From Bacteroidota bacterium (lineage in GTDB: Bacteria > Bacteroidota > Ignavibacteria > UBA10030 > SZUA-254), in assembly GCA_020056225.1 (NCBI GenBank), contig JAGVIE010000048.1:37352-101351 (forward strand): a stretch of 64,000 nt of DNA, in the 5' to 3' direction. A program made the translations under genes and the position numbers. Each line of letters opens with the position of its first letter. The stretch's first letter is position 1. This document shows, one piece after another, positions 1-9,600 of this stretch. The notes below the pieces were generated by a model, which made no database searches, was not told the DNA's origin, and worked only from the letters and a program-made list of their open reading frames with translations.

Positions 1-472
1 GTCCATAATCCGTTATATCCAATGGTGGATTCCAATTTATACCTCCATCAGTTGATTTAGTCAGACGAACTTTCCAATATGGAATGATAGCATCGTAATA
101 CTGTAGATAATTGTAATAAGCAGTACCATTAGAGCCGAATGCTACTACCGGATCGCTCCCCCAGTTAACATCAGGCAATTGACCACCGCAAGACCATGAT
201 TTGCCAGCATCGTTTGAATAATGATACGTTACACCAAAATGACTATTGTTGCACCCTATTAGCATGTTTTTTTCATTAGCCGGATTTATACAAATAGACA
301 TTTCAGTATTCCAACCTGAGCATTTTTCCTCAAATGGATTCATATTCATCAATTGAATGGAACTCGAATCAGAAGGAGGTGGAACTATAGTAAGAAATTG
401 ATTTTGGGCTTCAATTAAGCCAACATAGAGTGAGATAAGTAACAATAACGTGATCCAATTATACGATTTCAT
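1..472 (-). CDS. Secreted BNR/sialidase-like repeat protein (partial, C-terminus outside window)
   Basis: The frame is open from an ATG at 472 to the window edge, giving the first 157 residues. It starts with an export signal (MKSYNWITLLLLLISLY followed by a cut near IEAQ). The mature part has the BNR pattern of secreted beta-propellers: YSNDAGKSW and later KSTDGGINW, each an Asp-box-like S-x-D-x-G-x-x-W. A purine-rich ribosome site (agagagg) lies a few bases upstream of the ATG. It follows another BNR protein gene on the same strand, with a structured repeat element between them. The C-terminus is not visible, so a T9SS sorting domain cannot be confirmed. The ligand or substrate is unknown; these propellers are usually surface or secreted proteins. 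Confidence 0.75.
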   Translation of the reverse strand, partial: MKSYNWITLLLLISLYVGLIEAQNQFLTIVPPPSDSSSIQLMNMNPFEEKCSGWNTEMSICINPANEKNMLIGCNNSHFGVTYHYSNDAGKSWSCGGQLPDVNWGSDPVVAFGSNGTAYYNYLQYYDAIIPYWKVRLTKSTDGGINWNPPLDITDYG

Positions 473-534
473 TTTTGTACCTCTCTTTTTTAGAAATTTG
501 ATTTTGTCACTTAAAAAATCGTAAATTTATATAA

Positions 535-612
535 GAAGCCCTCAGAGGATATTAATCCTTTAGTATCATTCTCTGCAGTAGACTATATTATTGGAGCCCT
601 CGAGGGTTTTGT
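535..612 (-). repeat. Structured intergenic element, copy A
   Basis: Read on the minus strand, the element has a 5' block CCCTCGAGGGCT, about 40 bases of unconserved sequence, GAAT, and a 3' hairpin AAAGGAT-loop-ATCCT followed by TGAGGGCTT. The same arrangement is found on the plus strand at 30977-31060. The two outer blocks can pair (CCCTC with GAGGG). It sits 38 bases after the stop of one secreted protein gene and about 60 bases before the start of the next. It may be a terminator, an attenuator or a small RNA motif. Confidence 0.55.
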
Positions 613-649
613 ATTTTTAGTAATAAGAAATATCGATGTTTTTTAACTA

Positions 650-1969
650 CTATTTTATAAAGATTGCTTTTCTTGTCTGGCTGAATCCACCGACTTTCAG
701 ATTATAAAAATATATGCCGCTGGAGTACTTCGATGCATTCCATGTTGCATCATGATAACCCTCACCCTGTTCCCTGTCAACTAATGTTTCTATTGTACGT
801 CCAAAGAGGTCGAAAACCTTTAACGAGACAAACGATGCTTTCGGAATTTGGTATTTTATTATCGTTGTTGGATTGAATGGGTTAGGGTAATTCTGTTCTA
901 AAGTGTATGCCGTTGGTACTCCTACTGGATTCTCAGCTACGCTCGTAGAAAAATCATATATATATATCCCATGTCCATTCACCGATGATACAGTTATGTA
1001 TGTTTTATCATAGACCGTATCAACGACCATGCTTCTGATATAACCAGGACTTGGCAATCCATCGCTGAATTCAATCCAGCTATCTCCTCCATCAGTTGTT
1101 CTGTAAATTAACTTATTCTCAATTTTACCGCTTTCTAAACCGATGTATATCTCGTCTGGTCTTTCCGGATTTATTACAAAGTTTATTATCCCCTTATAAT
1201 TCAAACCGTTATTTTTTTCAATCCAGGTAGATCCCCTATCGGTCGATTTATACATACCGATACCCGATACTCCGGCATAAACAATGTCTGGATTTTTCGG
1301 ATGAGCGCGGACCACCGATGGATAGGATAGAACCGGTAACTCTTCCCAGGACGAACCAAGATCAGTGCTTCGCAATACTACATTTCCTGCAAGATATATT
1401 ATGCTATCATTCACTGGTGAAACAGAAAGTGATTTTGGGTAGTCATACGCAAGACTATCGTAACTCCATGTCTCGCCCCCATCTGTTGAGCGGCTCAATC
1501 TTCCAAATCCTGTTATTACATAAACGATTTGTGTGTTAATTGGATCAATCTCGATAACGGGTACACGAAAACAGCAGCCATAAACTAATGTTGTCCAATG
1601 CTCTCCGCTATCATAAGTCTTATTAACATAGCTGTAGAGATTACTAAAAGGATGTTCAACTGAGATATACATTGATTGTGATTTTTTTGGGTCAATCGCA
1701 ATGGAATAAATCCCGGAAGACCATTGTGCAATACTGTCCCAACTCTCACCATGATTAGTGCTTCGCAAAAACATTCCCGGGTACATCCCGGTATCTACAC
1801 GATCACCAAAAGCATAAAGTGTATCAGGACTTGAACGGCATATGTCCATTGCATTGATAGCAATGTTTTCCGTCCCTTGTGCAATATGCCATTGCGGTGT
1901 TTGTGAGATCGCGAGGCAGCTAATCCAAAAAAATAAGAATATGTTGATAAGTATTTTCATCATGTTCAT
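650..1969 (-). CDS. Secreted BNR-repeat protein with T9SS type A sorting domain
   Basis: 439 residues. Residues 1-22 are a signal peptide ending in CLAISQ. Residues about 60-300 carry at least six Asp-box/BNR units (RSTNHGESW, KTYDSGEHW, RSTDGGETW, RSTDLGSSW, KSTDRGSTW, RTTDGGDSW), predicting a sortilin/sialidase-type beta-propeller. The last 80 residues are a T9SS type A sorting domain: NYPNPFNPTT, the V-x-L-x-V-F-D-x-x-G-R core, a Y-S-S-G-I-Y-F-Y strand and a lysine-rich end. The protein is therefore expected to be exported by Sec, moved through the outer membrane by T9SS and secreted or anchored there. A purine-rich ribosome site (aaagg) precedes the ATG. No catalytic residues can be assigned, so the function is unknown. 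Confidence 0.85.
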   Translation of the reverse strand: MNMMKILINIFLFFWISCLAISQTPQWHIAQGTENIAINAMDICRSSPDTLYAFGDRVDTGMYPGMFLRSTNHGESWDSIAQWSSGIYSIAIDPKKSQSMYISVEHPFSNLYSYVNKTYDSGEHWTTLVYGCCFRVPVIEIDPINTQIVYVITGFGRLSRSTDGGETWSYDSLAYDYPKSLSVSPVNDSIIYLAGNVVLRSTDLGSSWEELPVLSYPSVVRAHPKNPDIVYAGVSGIGMYKSTDRGSTWIEKNNGLNYKGIINFVINPERPDEIYIGLESGKIENKLIYRTTDGGDSWIEFSDGLPSPGYIRSMVVDTVYDKTYITVSSVNGHGIYIYDFSTSVAENPVGVPTAYTLEQNYPNPFNPTTIIKYQIPKASFVSLKVFDLFGRTIETLVDREQGEGYHDATWNASKYSSGIYFYNLKVGGFSQTRKAIFIK

Positions 1970-2310
1970 TATTACCTTTCAGCTTTGCCTGGTAAATTAA
2001 GTTATCCTGACAAAAAAAAAAAACAATAAACATTTTCCTCCTAAGTTGCATGCTTAAAAATTATTATCCTTTTAAAACAGATCGAGTAAGTTTATTAACA
2101 ATTATTATACTGATTGGAAGCCTTTGATCATGGTATCCCGGTGAAGTTTCCAACAAGAGAATCAATTTATATTTCCCAAAGTGTCAATAGATATCTCCAT
2201 ATCGTTGCCGATAAAATACACAAATATTAATCTAATGTCAATAATTTTTTGCGTACTCTACCCGATTTCCCACAAAAACATCCAATTCGGATCGAATAAG
2301 CAAAGATTTT
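1970..2310. other. Intergenic region between two leftward genes
   Basis: There is no credible reading frame here. It contains a run of 12 A at 2012-2023 and a promoter-like pair on the minus strand (2213-2241). I see no tRNA and no strong hairpin with a T-run. The region probably holds the 3' end of the upstream transcript and the leader of the BNR gene. Confidence 0.5.
2213..2241 (-). promoter_or_regulatory. Putative sigma-70-like promoter for the BNR gene
   Basis: On the minus strand TTGACA (2241-2236) is followed after 17 bases by TATTTT (2218-2213). This predicts a leader of about 240 bases before the ATG at 1969. Confidence 0.4.
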
Positions 2311-3264
2311 TTAATGCTTAACGGATAGTTTATTTTTCTCTGCAATCGCTTCAATGTGTCTTCCATCCGTCCCACAACAGCCGCCTAAAATTTTCATCCC
2401 GAATTTTTTATTCAAACCAATCATCAGCTTGCCAAAAACCTCCGGGTCTTCGGTGTCGAGTGCGGCGCTACCATCCAATTCTTCGGGTCGTTTCTTGGAA
2501 GTGTTTGCCTGCAAACCAAGTATGCGGTCTCTAACAAGCTCGGAAGAATTTTCTTCGCTGGAGATTGCTTGCTGAAAAACAGAAGGATGAACACAATTCA
2601 CCATGAACCCTAACGGCTTGGAAGAGATGGAAGAATCTATTTTCAAGATTGCTTCATGAAGTGGAGAGTCGTCGAGAAGTGTTCCTTCGGCTCGCACTAC
2701 GAAACTGATAATATATGGAATACCGGTCTTTGACATCGCCTTAGACATACCGAGCGCTTCCGAGAATGCTGGAAGCGTTGCCGCAAAAAGAAAATCAACT
2801 CCCGCTTGTGCAAGCGTACGGCTTTGTGTTTGATGAAAGATAGCCGCTTCATCACTGCTCAATGCCTCGCCCGGCTTGTATGCATCCCCCTTACAACCCA
2901 TAAGTCCGCCTATATATATCCGGCGCGCATACGGTCCATATTCTTTCCTGATCTCATCGAGGAAACGATAACAATCGCCGTTCACATCTTTCTTATCGAG
3001 TCCGGCTAATTTTAAACGCTCCGGGTTAGCACGCCATGTCGGCGTGAAGATAATCATCGGCAGATTTTTTTTCCGACCGATCTCGATATATTCAGTATAG
3101 ATTTTTTTTAGAGCAGTTTTTTGCTCCGGCTTGTAAATGAAGCCGGCGTTTACAATGTGCGGATCGAGAGGGAATAAACTATCCCTCCTTAACCGTTCAA
3201 CAACCGAACCTTCGGTAATAACAATGGGGGATTCTTTGAGACACTGAGGAAAATTCATAATCAT
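2311..3264 (-). CDS. Homocysteine S-methyltransferase family protein
   Basis: 317 residues, matching the zinc-dependent S-methyltransferase fold (Pfam S-methyl_trans) used by MmuM-type enzymes and the N-terminal domain of MetH. These move a methyl group from S-methylmethionine, betaine or methyl-folate to homocysteine. The zinc ligands are visible: C224 in NCVHP and C296/C297 in GGCCGTDGRH. The N-terminus ITEGSVVERL takes the place of the usual LDGG-type start, which is seen in some branches. It overlaps the preceding acetyltransferase gene by 4 bases, so the two are probably translated together. The methyl donor cannot be told from sequence alone. Confidence 0.8.
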   Translation of the reverse strand: MIMNFPQCLKESPIVITEGSVVERLRRDSLFPLDPHIVNAGFIYKPEQKTALKKIYTEYIEIGRKKNLPMIIFTPTWRANPERLKLAGLDKKDVNGDCYRFLDEIRKEYGPYARRIYIGGLMGCKGDAYKPGEALSSDEAAIFHQTQSRTLAQAGVDFLFAATLPAFSEALGMSKAMSKTGIPYIISFVVRAEGTLLDDSPLHEAILKIDSSISSKPLGFMVNCVHPSVFQQAISSEENSSELVRDRILGLQANTSKKRPEELDGSAALDTEDPEVFGKLMIGLNKKFGMKILGGCCGTDGRHIEAIAEKNKLSVKH

Positions 3265-3761
3265 TTTGGGATGTACTTTAAATCCAATTCCATAAAAATC
3301 GCACCCTCAACCGGATTTGAACGATATGGTTTTATCTCCTTGAAACCTAACAACCGATATAACTGAATTGCCTCTTTCATCGAAGGCACCGTATCTAAGC
3401 GCATTGATGAATACCCAAGTTTGCGAGCTTCATCTATTAAAGCAACAGCGAGTCGTTTGCCTAAACCCATACCGCGGAATTCCGGTCTTACATATAACCG
3501 CTTCATCTCGCAGATCGTATCTTCAACCTTACGAAGAGCAACACACCCAGCGGCTTTACCCTCAGAAATTGATAGAAGTAACAAACCCGACGGCGGCGCA
3601 TACCCGCCCGGCAACTCCGCAAGCTCCCGTTCGAAATCTTGAAAGCATAAATGAAAATCGAGCGATTGTGCATACTCTAGAAATAATTCCTTTACAAGTT
3701 TTAAATCCTTTATGGATACAGCTTTAAGTATGTTTAGATTATTAATTCCGTTCATAGTCAT
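3261..3761 (-). CDS. GNAT family N-acetyltransferase
   Basis: 166 residues, a single GNAT domain using acetyl-CoA. Motif A is clear: VRPEFRGMGLGKRL with the pyrophosphate loop R-G-M-G-L-G-K at residues 96-102. It is followed by the usual beta-alpha segment ending YRLLGFKEIKPY. The class is close to the small bacterial acetyltransferases with a C-terminal M-E-L-D-L strand; the substrate is unknown. It is the second-last gene of a leftward cluster and its stop overlaps the start of the methyltransferase gene. Cytoplasmic, no signal peptide. Confidence 0.8.
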   Translation of the reverse strand: MTMNGINNLNILKAVSIKDLKLVKELFLEYAQSLDFHLCFQDFERELAELPGGYAPPSGLLLLSISEGKAAGCVALRKVEDTICEMKRLYVRPEFRGMGLGKRLAVALIDEARKLGYSSMRLDTVPSMKEAIQLYRLLGFKEIKPYRSNPVEGAIFMELDLKYIPK

Positions 3762-3779
3762 CTGCGGATGATTTCTCGA

Positions 3780-4397
3780 TTACAGTCTGCCGGCTCTCAA
3801 CGCTTTCAACATCAATCCTTCTAATCCCGAATCGAATTTAGCCTGCCACCTGCCGATGAAGAGTGGCTTGATGAACCAGCTAACCGATCCCTGAAGAATA
3901 CCGACATGAATGACCCTGGTTTTACCTCCGGGTACATCTTCGAACAGCCAAACCTGACCTTCGTTATTACTTTCCGTTTTACTTTGCCACCCAATCGCTA
4001 AACCCTGCAACACAGTAGTCACTGTTTCCACCGATTCAGTTTGCCCGATCGGAAAACCTAAATCGGTAACTAACCGGAACTGCGCATCTCTTTTCCACCC
4101 CGGTGATCCAATCCATTCTGCCGATTTAATCAATTGCGGAGACCACCTTTGCCAGTCTTCTAACCGTGACCATGCTTCCCATACAGTCTGACGCGGCAGA
4201 TTTATTTCGCGCGAAGAACAAACAATGATAGTCTGCCAGTTGGGAATATCAACGCCGATATTATGAAGCGCCACGCCAATCGCCCTGTTTTCGTCGGAAT
4301 TTTTTCCTTCAATCGGTGGCTGCATGAAAGAATACAGACATAATCCGCCGAAGAAAAGAAATACAATCAGCACAATTGAGAACAAGAATTTTTTCAT
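3780..4397 (-). CDS. Membrane-anchored SRPBCC (polyketide cyclase-like) protein
   Basis: 205 residues. One hydrophobic helix at residues 5-25 is followed by an SRPBCC/START-like domain: REINLPRQTVWEAWSRLEDW at the first strand-helix, a central SAEWIGSPGWKRDAQFRL, and a C-terminal helix. Such domains bind lipids or other hydrophobic ligands in a deep pocket. No catalytic residues are evident. It lies between the rluD-like gene and the acetyltransferase gene with short gaps, so it is likely in the same transcript. Ligand and role are unknown. Confidence 0.6.
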   Translation of the reverse strand: MKKFLFSIVLIVFLFFGGLCLYSFMQPPIEGKNSDENRAIGVALHNIGVDIPNWQTIIVCSSREINLPRQTVWEAWSRLEDWQRWSPQLIKSAEWIGSPGWKRDAQFRLVTDLGFPIGQTESVETVTTVLQGLAIGWQSKTESNNEGQVWLFEDVPGGKTRVIHVGILQGSVSWFIKPLFIGRWQAKFDSGLEGLMLKALRAGRL

Positions 4398-4426
4398 TCG
4401 TTAATCCCCTTCAATAATTTGATCAC

Positions 4427-5428
4427 TTATGAGACCATATTGATAATTGAACCTTTGAGCAATTTTCGCATCGACATCATATCCTGCGGCAGATCGGAAT
4501 CAAACCTCATAAATTCCTTAGTCACCGGATGCATGAACCCGATTGTTTTAGCGTGCAGTGCTTGTCGTGTTATAATTTTTAAGAAATTCTGGACTTCTTC
4601 TTTTTTCTTTTTCTCAGTACCGCCCCATGCAATTCGCCTGCCGCCGTATGTAGGATCGCCAAATACCGGATGACCTATATGATGAAGATGGACGCGAATC
4701 TGATGAGTACGTCCTGTCCGCAGTTTTAATCTTACAAGAGAAAGATACTCGAATTCTTCAAGAACTTTATACTCGGTGATCGCCGCCTTGCCGATTGCGC
4801 TGACAGCGAATTTCTTTCTGTCGGATTTACTTCTGCCGAGCGTTGCTTCTATGATTCCCTCTCTGTCTTTCTTTTCGAATCGTCCCCACACAAAAGCCCA
4901 ATATTCACGCTCGGTCGTTCTGCGTGAAAATTGTTTTGCCAGATGAGCATGTGTTGTATCATCCTTTGCGACAACCATTAAGCCCGATGTATCTTTATCG
5001 AGCCTGTGAACAATTCCGGGTCTGGTTAAATCGTTGACGGTTGACAGCCGATCGTTGCAATGGTAGAGCAGTGCGTTAACCAGCGTGCCCGAATAATTCC
5101 CGTACGCAGGATGTGTAACCATCCCCGCAGGTTTATTTACTACAAGCAGATAATTATCTTCGAATAAAATTTCCAGCGGAATATTTTCCGGAACAACATC
5201 GGGGGAAGGCGGCTTTGGAATAGTGACGGATATTACTTCACCGGGAGAAATCTTATGGCTCGGTTTAACAATTTTTCCATCGACTGTAACGAATCCTTCG
5301 TTGATAGCATGCTGAACTTTAGAGCGGGTCGCGTTTTCCACATGATGAGTTAGAAAGACATCCAATCTTTCACGGATTTTGCCGGCAGGGACTAAGATTG
5401 TAAATTCACGAGACGACATAGTCGTCAC
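4427..5428 (-). CDS. rluD: RluA-family pseudouridine synthase (RluD-like)
   Basis: 333 residues. An N-terminal S4 RNA-binding domain (residues about 18-80, RLDVFLTHHV...GFVTVDGKIV) is followed by the RluA catalytic domain. The active-site aspartate is D144 in HRLDKDTSGL, preceded by NKPAGMVTHP and followed by RTGRTHQIRVHL. These enzymes isomerise uridine to pseudouridine in rRNA; RluD acts on helix 69 of 23S rRNA. The S4-plus-catalytic layout and the position beside lspA match the RluD branch, but the target uridine cannot be proven. The ATG overlaps the lspA stop by 4 bases. A lysine/glutamate-rich insertion (TEKKKKEEVQ) lies near residue 270. Confidence 0.85.
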   Translation of the reverse strand: MTTMSSREFTILVPAGKIRERLDVFLTHHVENATRSKVQHAINEGFVTVDGKIVKPSHKISPGEVISVTIPKPPSPDVVPENIPLEILFEDNYLLVVNKPAGMVTHPAYGNYSGTLVNALLYHCNDRLSTVNDLTRPGIVHRLDKDTSGLMVVAKDDTTHAHLAKQFSRRTTEREYWAFVWGRFEKKDREGIIEATLGRSKSDRKKFAVSAIGKAAITEYKVLEEFEYLSLVRLKLRTGRTHQIRVHLHHIGHPVFGDPTYGGRRIAWGGTEKKKKEEVQNFLKIITRQALHAKTIGFMHPVTKEFMRFDSDLPQDMMSMRKLLKGSIINMVS

Positions 5429-6072
5429 GATTTAGATTGTTCACTTTGGATAGATGGATTATTTGCCTCTGGAGTAATTTCCGGCATATTAATAACGCTC
5501 GCATCCGCGCTTCCAGTCGGCGGGAGCGCCGGTTCTTCCTTTTTGTGCGCATTGTGAGTAAACATCAACAAAATAACTCCGCATGTAACAGAAGCATCGG
5601 CAATATTAAAAACGGGCCAGCGGTTAAGGTGATACCCGAAGAGATTAATATTGAAAAAATCGGCATCGATAAAATCCACGACCTTACCGTAAAACAACGG
5701 ACCTTCATTGAACAGGACTCCGTAAAACACACGATCGATTAAGTTACCAACCGCACCGCCAAGGATTAATGCCAGCGAAATTCTAAAAGCAACACTCTCA
5801 TTGCGCGCTTTGTATAAGTACAGTAAAATACCTATACTTGCCAGGATAGAGAAAATTGAAAAGAATAATTTCCCGCCCAGATCGATACCGAAAGCCATTC
5901 CCGGGTTTTCGATGTATGTGAGCCGAAGAGCATCGCCCATGATAGAGAAACTGCTTCCAAGCTGGAATCCGGGGACATTGATACCTAATGCGGGTATCGC
6001 AAACCCTTTGACGAATAGTTTTGTAAGCTGATCGGATATTACAACAGCAAGACTGAGATTTAAAATACGCAC
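5425..6072 (-). CDS. lspA: Lipoprotein signal peptidase (signal peptidase II)
   Basis: 215 residues. An inner-membrane aspartyl protease that removes signal peptides from diacylated prolipoproteins. The catalytic pair is present: D113 in GNLIDRV and D159 in FNIADAS. The family signature YIENPGMAFG and four membrane helices are recognisable. It has an unusual hydrophilic, proline- and acid-rich C-terminal tail of about 40 residues (from HKKEEPALPP) compared with typical LspA of 150-170 residues. It is clustered with ileS and rluD, as in many bacteria. A substrate is likely present in this window: the lipoprotein gene at 14928. Confidence 0.93.
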   Translation of the reverse strand: MRILNLSLAVVISDQLTKLFVKGFAIPALGINVPGFQLGSSFSIMGDALRLTYIENPGMAFGIDLGGKLFFSIFSILASIGILLYLYKARNESVAFRISLALILGGAVGNLIDRVFYGVLFNEGPLFYGKVVDFIDADFFNINLFGYHLNRWPVFNIADASVTCGVILLMFTHNAHKKEEPALPPTGSADASVINMPEITPEANNPSIQSEQSKS

Positions 6073-6094
6073 GACTGATTATACCGTTTAATCT

Positions 6095-6631
6095 TTATTT
6101 ATGAGAATGTAATTTACACTGCAGACATTGTTGGGCATGCGGTACAGCTTCGAGCCGTTCTTTTTCGATTAACTTGCCGCATATCGAACATTTTCCGTAA
6201 TCGCCTTTCTCAATCCGTGCGAGAGCATCTTCAAGATGATTTAAGAATTTCCCTTCACGCGATGCAAATAAAAATGTCTTCTCTCGCTCCATAGCATCCG
6301 TTCCCTGTTCCATGTGCGTAGAATACGTAGAGTTCTCCGTCGCATACTCTCCGGTCGTCGAGTCCATCATTGTATCTCGCAGTGTTTCCAGTTCCTCGAG
6401 GATTTCTTTTTTCTTCTCGAGGATGATTGTTTTAAAATAAGCTAATTCCTCTTTGGCATAACGGAGTTTTCCAGTCGGAACTTTCACAATTTCGGGCTTA
6501 ACCGGTTTAGCTATTTTCAGTTTAACCGGCAGTTTCTTTTTCTTTGGCGCGAGTTTCCGCCCTTTCGCTTTTTCTTTAAGAAGATTGATTGTTTTATCTG
6601 CTATTGCCGAATTCTTCTTTAATTTTGCCAT
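6095..6631 (-). CDS. TraR/DksA-type zinc finger protein
   Basis: 178 residues from the ATG at 6631, chosen because it has a ribosome site (gaaaggga) and starts after the ileS stop; a longer in-frame start would overlap ileS. The N-terminal 70 residues are very basic (KKKKLPVKLKIAKPVKP). A coiled-coil segment follows, and the C-terminus has a C4 zinc finger with spacing C-x2-C-x17-C-x2-C starting at CSICGK. DksA/TraR proteins enter the RNA polymerase secondary channel and modulate rRNA and stress transcription. The position between ileS and lspA is a known arrangement. A direct regulatory role is inferred only. Confidence 0.82.
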   Translation of the reverse strand: MAKLKKNSAIADKTINLLKEKAKGRKLAPKKKKLPVKLKIAKPVKPEIVKVPTGKLRYAKEELAYFKTIILEKKKEILEELETLRDTMMDSTTGEYATENSTYSTHMEQGTDAMEREKTFLFASREGKFLNHLEDALARIEKGDYGKCSICGKLIEKERLEAVPHAQQCLQCKLHSHK

Positions 6632-6657
6632 AGTGCTATTCCCTTTCGTTGATAAAT

Positions 6658-9600
6658 TTATTTCGTTATACGCTCGATACTGATCGAACATTGTTCGCCG
6701 TTAATGTCCCATTCGGCAGTGTATCCTCCTTCGACAAGAATTTCGATCATGCCAGTTGCAAGCGTTTCGTTCTTCACATATTCCCCAAGTGAACTTAATG
6801 CTCTCGATAATTTTTCCTTTGCATCATATGAGATACGAATTCTATCGGTAACATCAAAACCTGCATCCTTCCTCATATTCTGAATGCGGCTTATAAATTC
6901 ACGCGCGAATCCTTCGTCAATCAATTCCTGTGACAGTTCTGTATCGAGTGCGACTGTAACCGTGTTATCCGATTCGACTACCCATCCTTTTAACTCTTCA
7001 TGCAGTATTTCAACATCCTCGCGAAGGATGACAGTTCCTGAGCCGTTCAACTGGATGGTAAGACTTCCTCTTGTCTCGATCTCTTTGATTTCCTTTGATG
7101 TAAAATTTCTGATCGCGGCGGCAACAGGCTGAACCGACTTTCCATATTTTGGACCGAGCGATTTAAAATTAGGTTTTACCGTTTTATGAACGATGCCAGA
7201 ATCATCATCTACATATTCAAGCTTTTTCACGTTTATTTCATCGAGGATAACATCTTCCATCCGCGCAATCTCTTCACGGTCGCGTTCATTGAAAACCGGA
7301 ACTATGATGCGCTTCAACGGCTGGCGTACTTTAAGGTTAGATTTGTTCCTTATCGCGCGAACGAGTGATACAATTCTCTGCGCTTTCTCCATTCTCGATT
7401 CAAGCGCATGATCGATTGCTTTTTCATCGGCTTCAGGTATCATTGCCAGATGTACGGATTCGTCGGCTTCCCGCTTCGCGACTGAATTGAGATTCGAATA
7501 AATCGATTCAGCAAGAAACGGCGCGAATGGCGCCATCAATTTTGATATGACGATTACGCACTCGTACAATGTTTGATAGGCGGCAATCTTATCGGCGCCT
7601 TTTTCATTTTTCCAGAACCGGCGTCTGTTTCTTCTTACGTACCAATTCGATAACTGGTCGATAGTAAAATTGCTGATTGCACGCGCGGCTTCGGTTACAT
7701 TATAATTATCCATCGCTGATTCATAGGTCTTGATCAAAGAATTTAATACCGAAATAATCCAGCGATCTATCTCGGGCCGTTTGTCAACCGGTACATGTGT
7801 TTCACTAAAAACAAATTTATCGATATTCGCATATAAGCTGAAGAAGGCATAAGTGTTCAACAGCGTTCCGAGGAATTTCCTTTGAACTTCAACAAGACCT
7901 TCTTCATCGAAAAGCGTAGGCCGCCACGGCGGACTCGTTGCCACTAAATACCATCTGGATGTATCCGCGCCGTACTTCTCGATGATACCGAATGGGTCAA
8001 CGGTGTTTCCCTTCGACTTCGACATTTTCTGTCCGTCCTTATCGAGGATAAGATCGTTGACAAGGATATTCTTGTATGCCGGTTTATCGAACAAAAACGT
8101 GCTGATAGAATGCAACGAATAAAACCATCCCCGTGTTTGATCGACACCTTCACAAATGAAATCCGCCGGATGCTGTTCGCCGGAATCAATCAACTCTTTA
8201 TTCTCGAACGGATAATGCCATTGCGCAAACGGCATCGCGCCCGAATCGAACCACACATCGATGAGTTCGGGTGTGCGTTTCATCTCGCCGCCGCATGAGC
8301 AATCGAATGTTACAGCATCAACATGCGGTTTGTGAAGATCGAGCGGCTCCTGAATTCCTTTCCCTTGTTTATACTCTGCAACACTTCCGACACATTTTAG
8401 CTTGCCGCATTTTTCACAAACCCAGATCGGGAGCGGCGTGCCCCAGAAACGGTCGCGAGAGAGCGACCAATCTTTATTATCTTCCAGCCAATTTCCAAAA
8501 CGACCCTCACCGACTTCGGGCGGAAACCAATTGATTGTTTTGTTCAGCTCAACCATCCGGGCGGCGTACTTCGTTGTAGCGATATACCACGACTCACGCG
8601 CATAGTACAACAACGGCATCTTGCACCGCCAGCAATGTGGGTAACTGTGCGTGATCATTTCCTTTTTGTAAAGGATATGACGTTCCTTTAGATTTCGGAT
8701 GATATCCGGATCGGCATCTTTTACAAACTTACCGTAAAACTCGGTAACTTCGGGACCGAATTCTCCGCTTTTGTTTACCGGATGGATTGTCGGGAGACCA
8801 TACTTCTTCGAAACTTGATAATCGTCTTCACCGTATGCCGGTGCGATGTGAACAATTCCGGAGCCATCTACAGTTGTAACAAAATCTCCTTCAATTACAT
8901 ACCACGCCCGTTCTTTTGCAGGATGATAACTGTAAAGACGCTCGTATTCTTTACCGGTCAACGCCTTACCTTTAAATTTCTCAATCACCGCATATTCACC
9001 ATCAAGCACACCAAGTCGCGCCTCGGCAAGAATTAATTTTTCACCTTTGTGTTCAACCTTCACATAATCGACATCGGGATGAATTGCAAGAGCAACATTC
9101 GATATCAACGTCCATGGCGTTGTAGTCCAGACGAGGAAATAGGTATTCTCCTCTCCTTTTGCTTTCATCTTGATGTAAATACTCGGGTCTTTCACATCTT
9201 CGTAACCGAGGGAAACTTCGTGCGATGACAATGGAGTTTCACATCTGGGACAATACGGTTGAATCTTGTATCCTTTATAAATCAAACCCTTATCGAAGTA
9301 CTGCTTCAACGCCCACCAGATTGATTCGATATATTCATTCGTGAATGTAATATACGGATCATCGAGATTGACCCAATAACCCATCCGCTCTGTCATTCTT
9401 TCCCAATCGGCCTTGTATTTCCAAACTGACTTCCTGCATTCGTCATTGAACTTCGAAACACCGTAACGAACGATATCTTCTTTGTGCTTGAAGCCGAGCA
9501 TTTTTTCGACTTCAATCTCGACCGGCAAGCCGTGTGTATCCCATCCCGCCTTACGATGTACCTGAAATCCTCTCATCGTTTTATACCGGCAGACTAAATC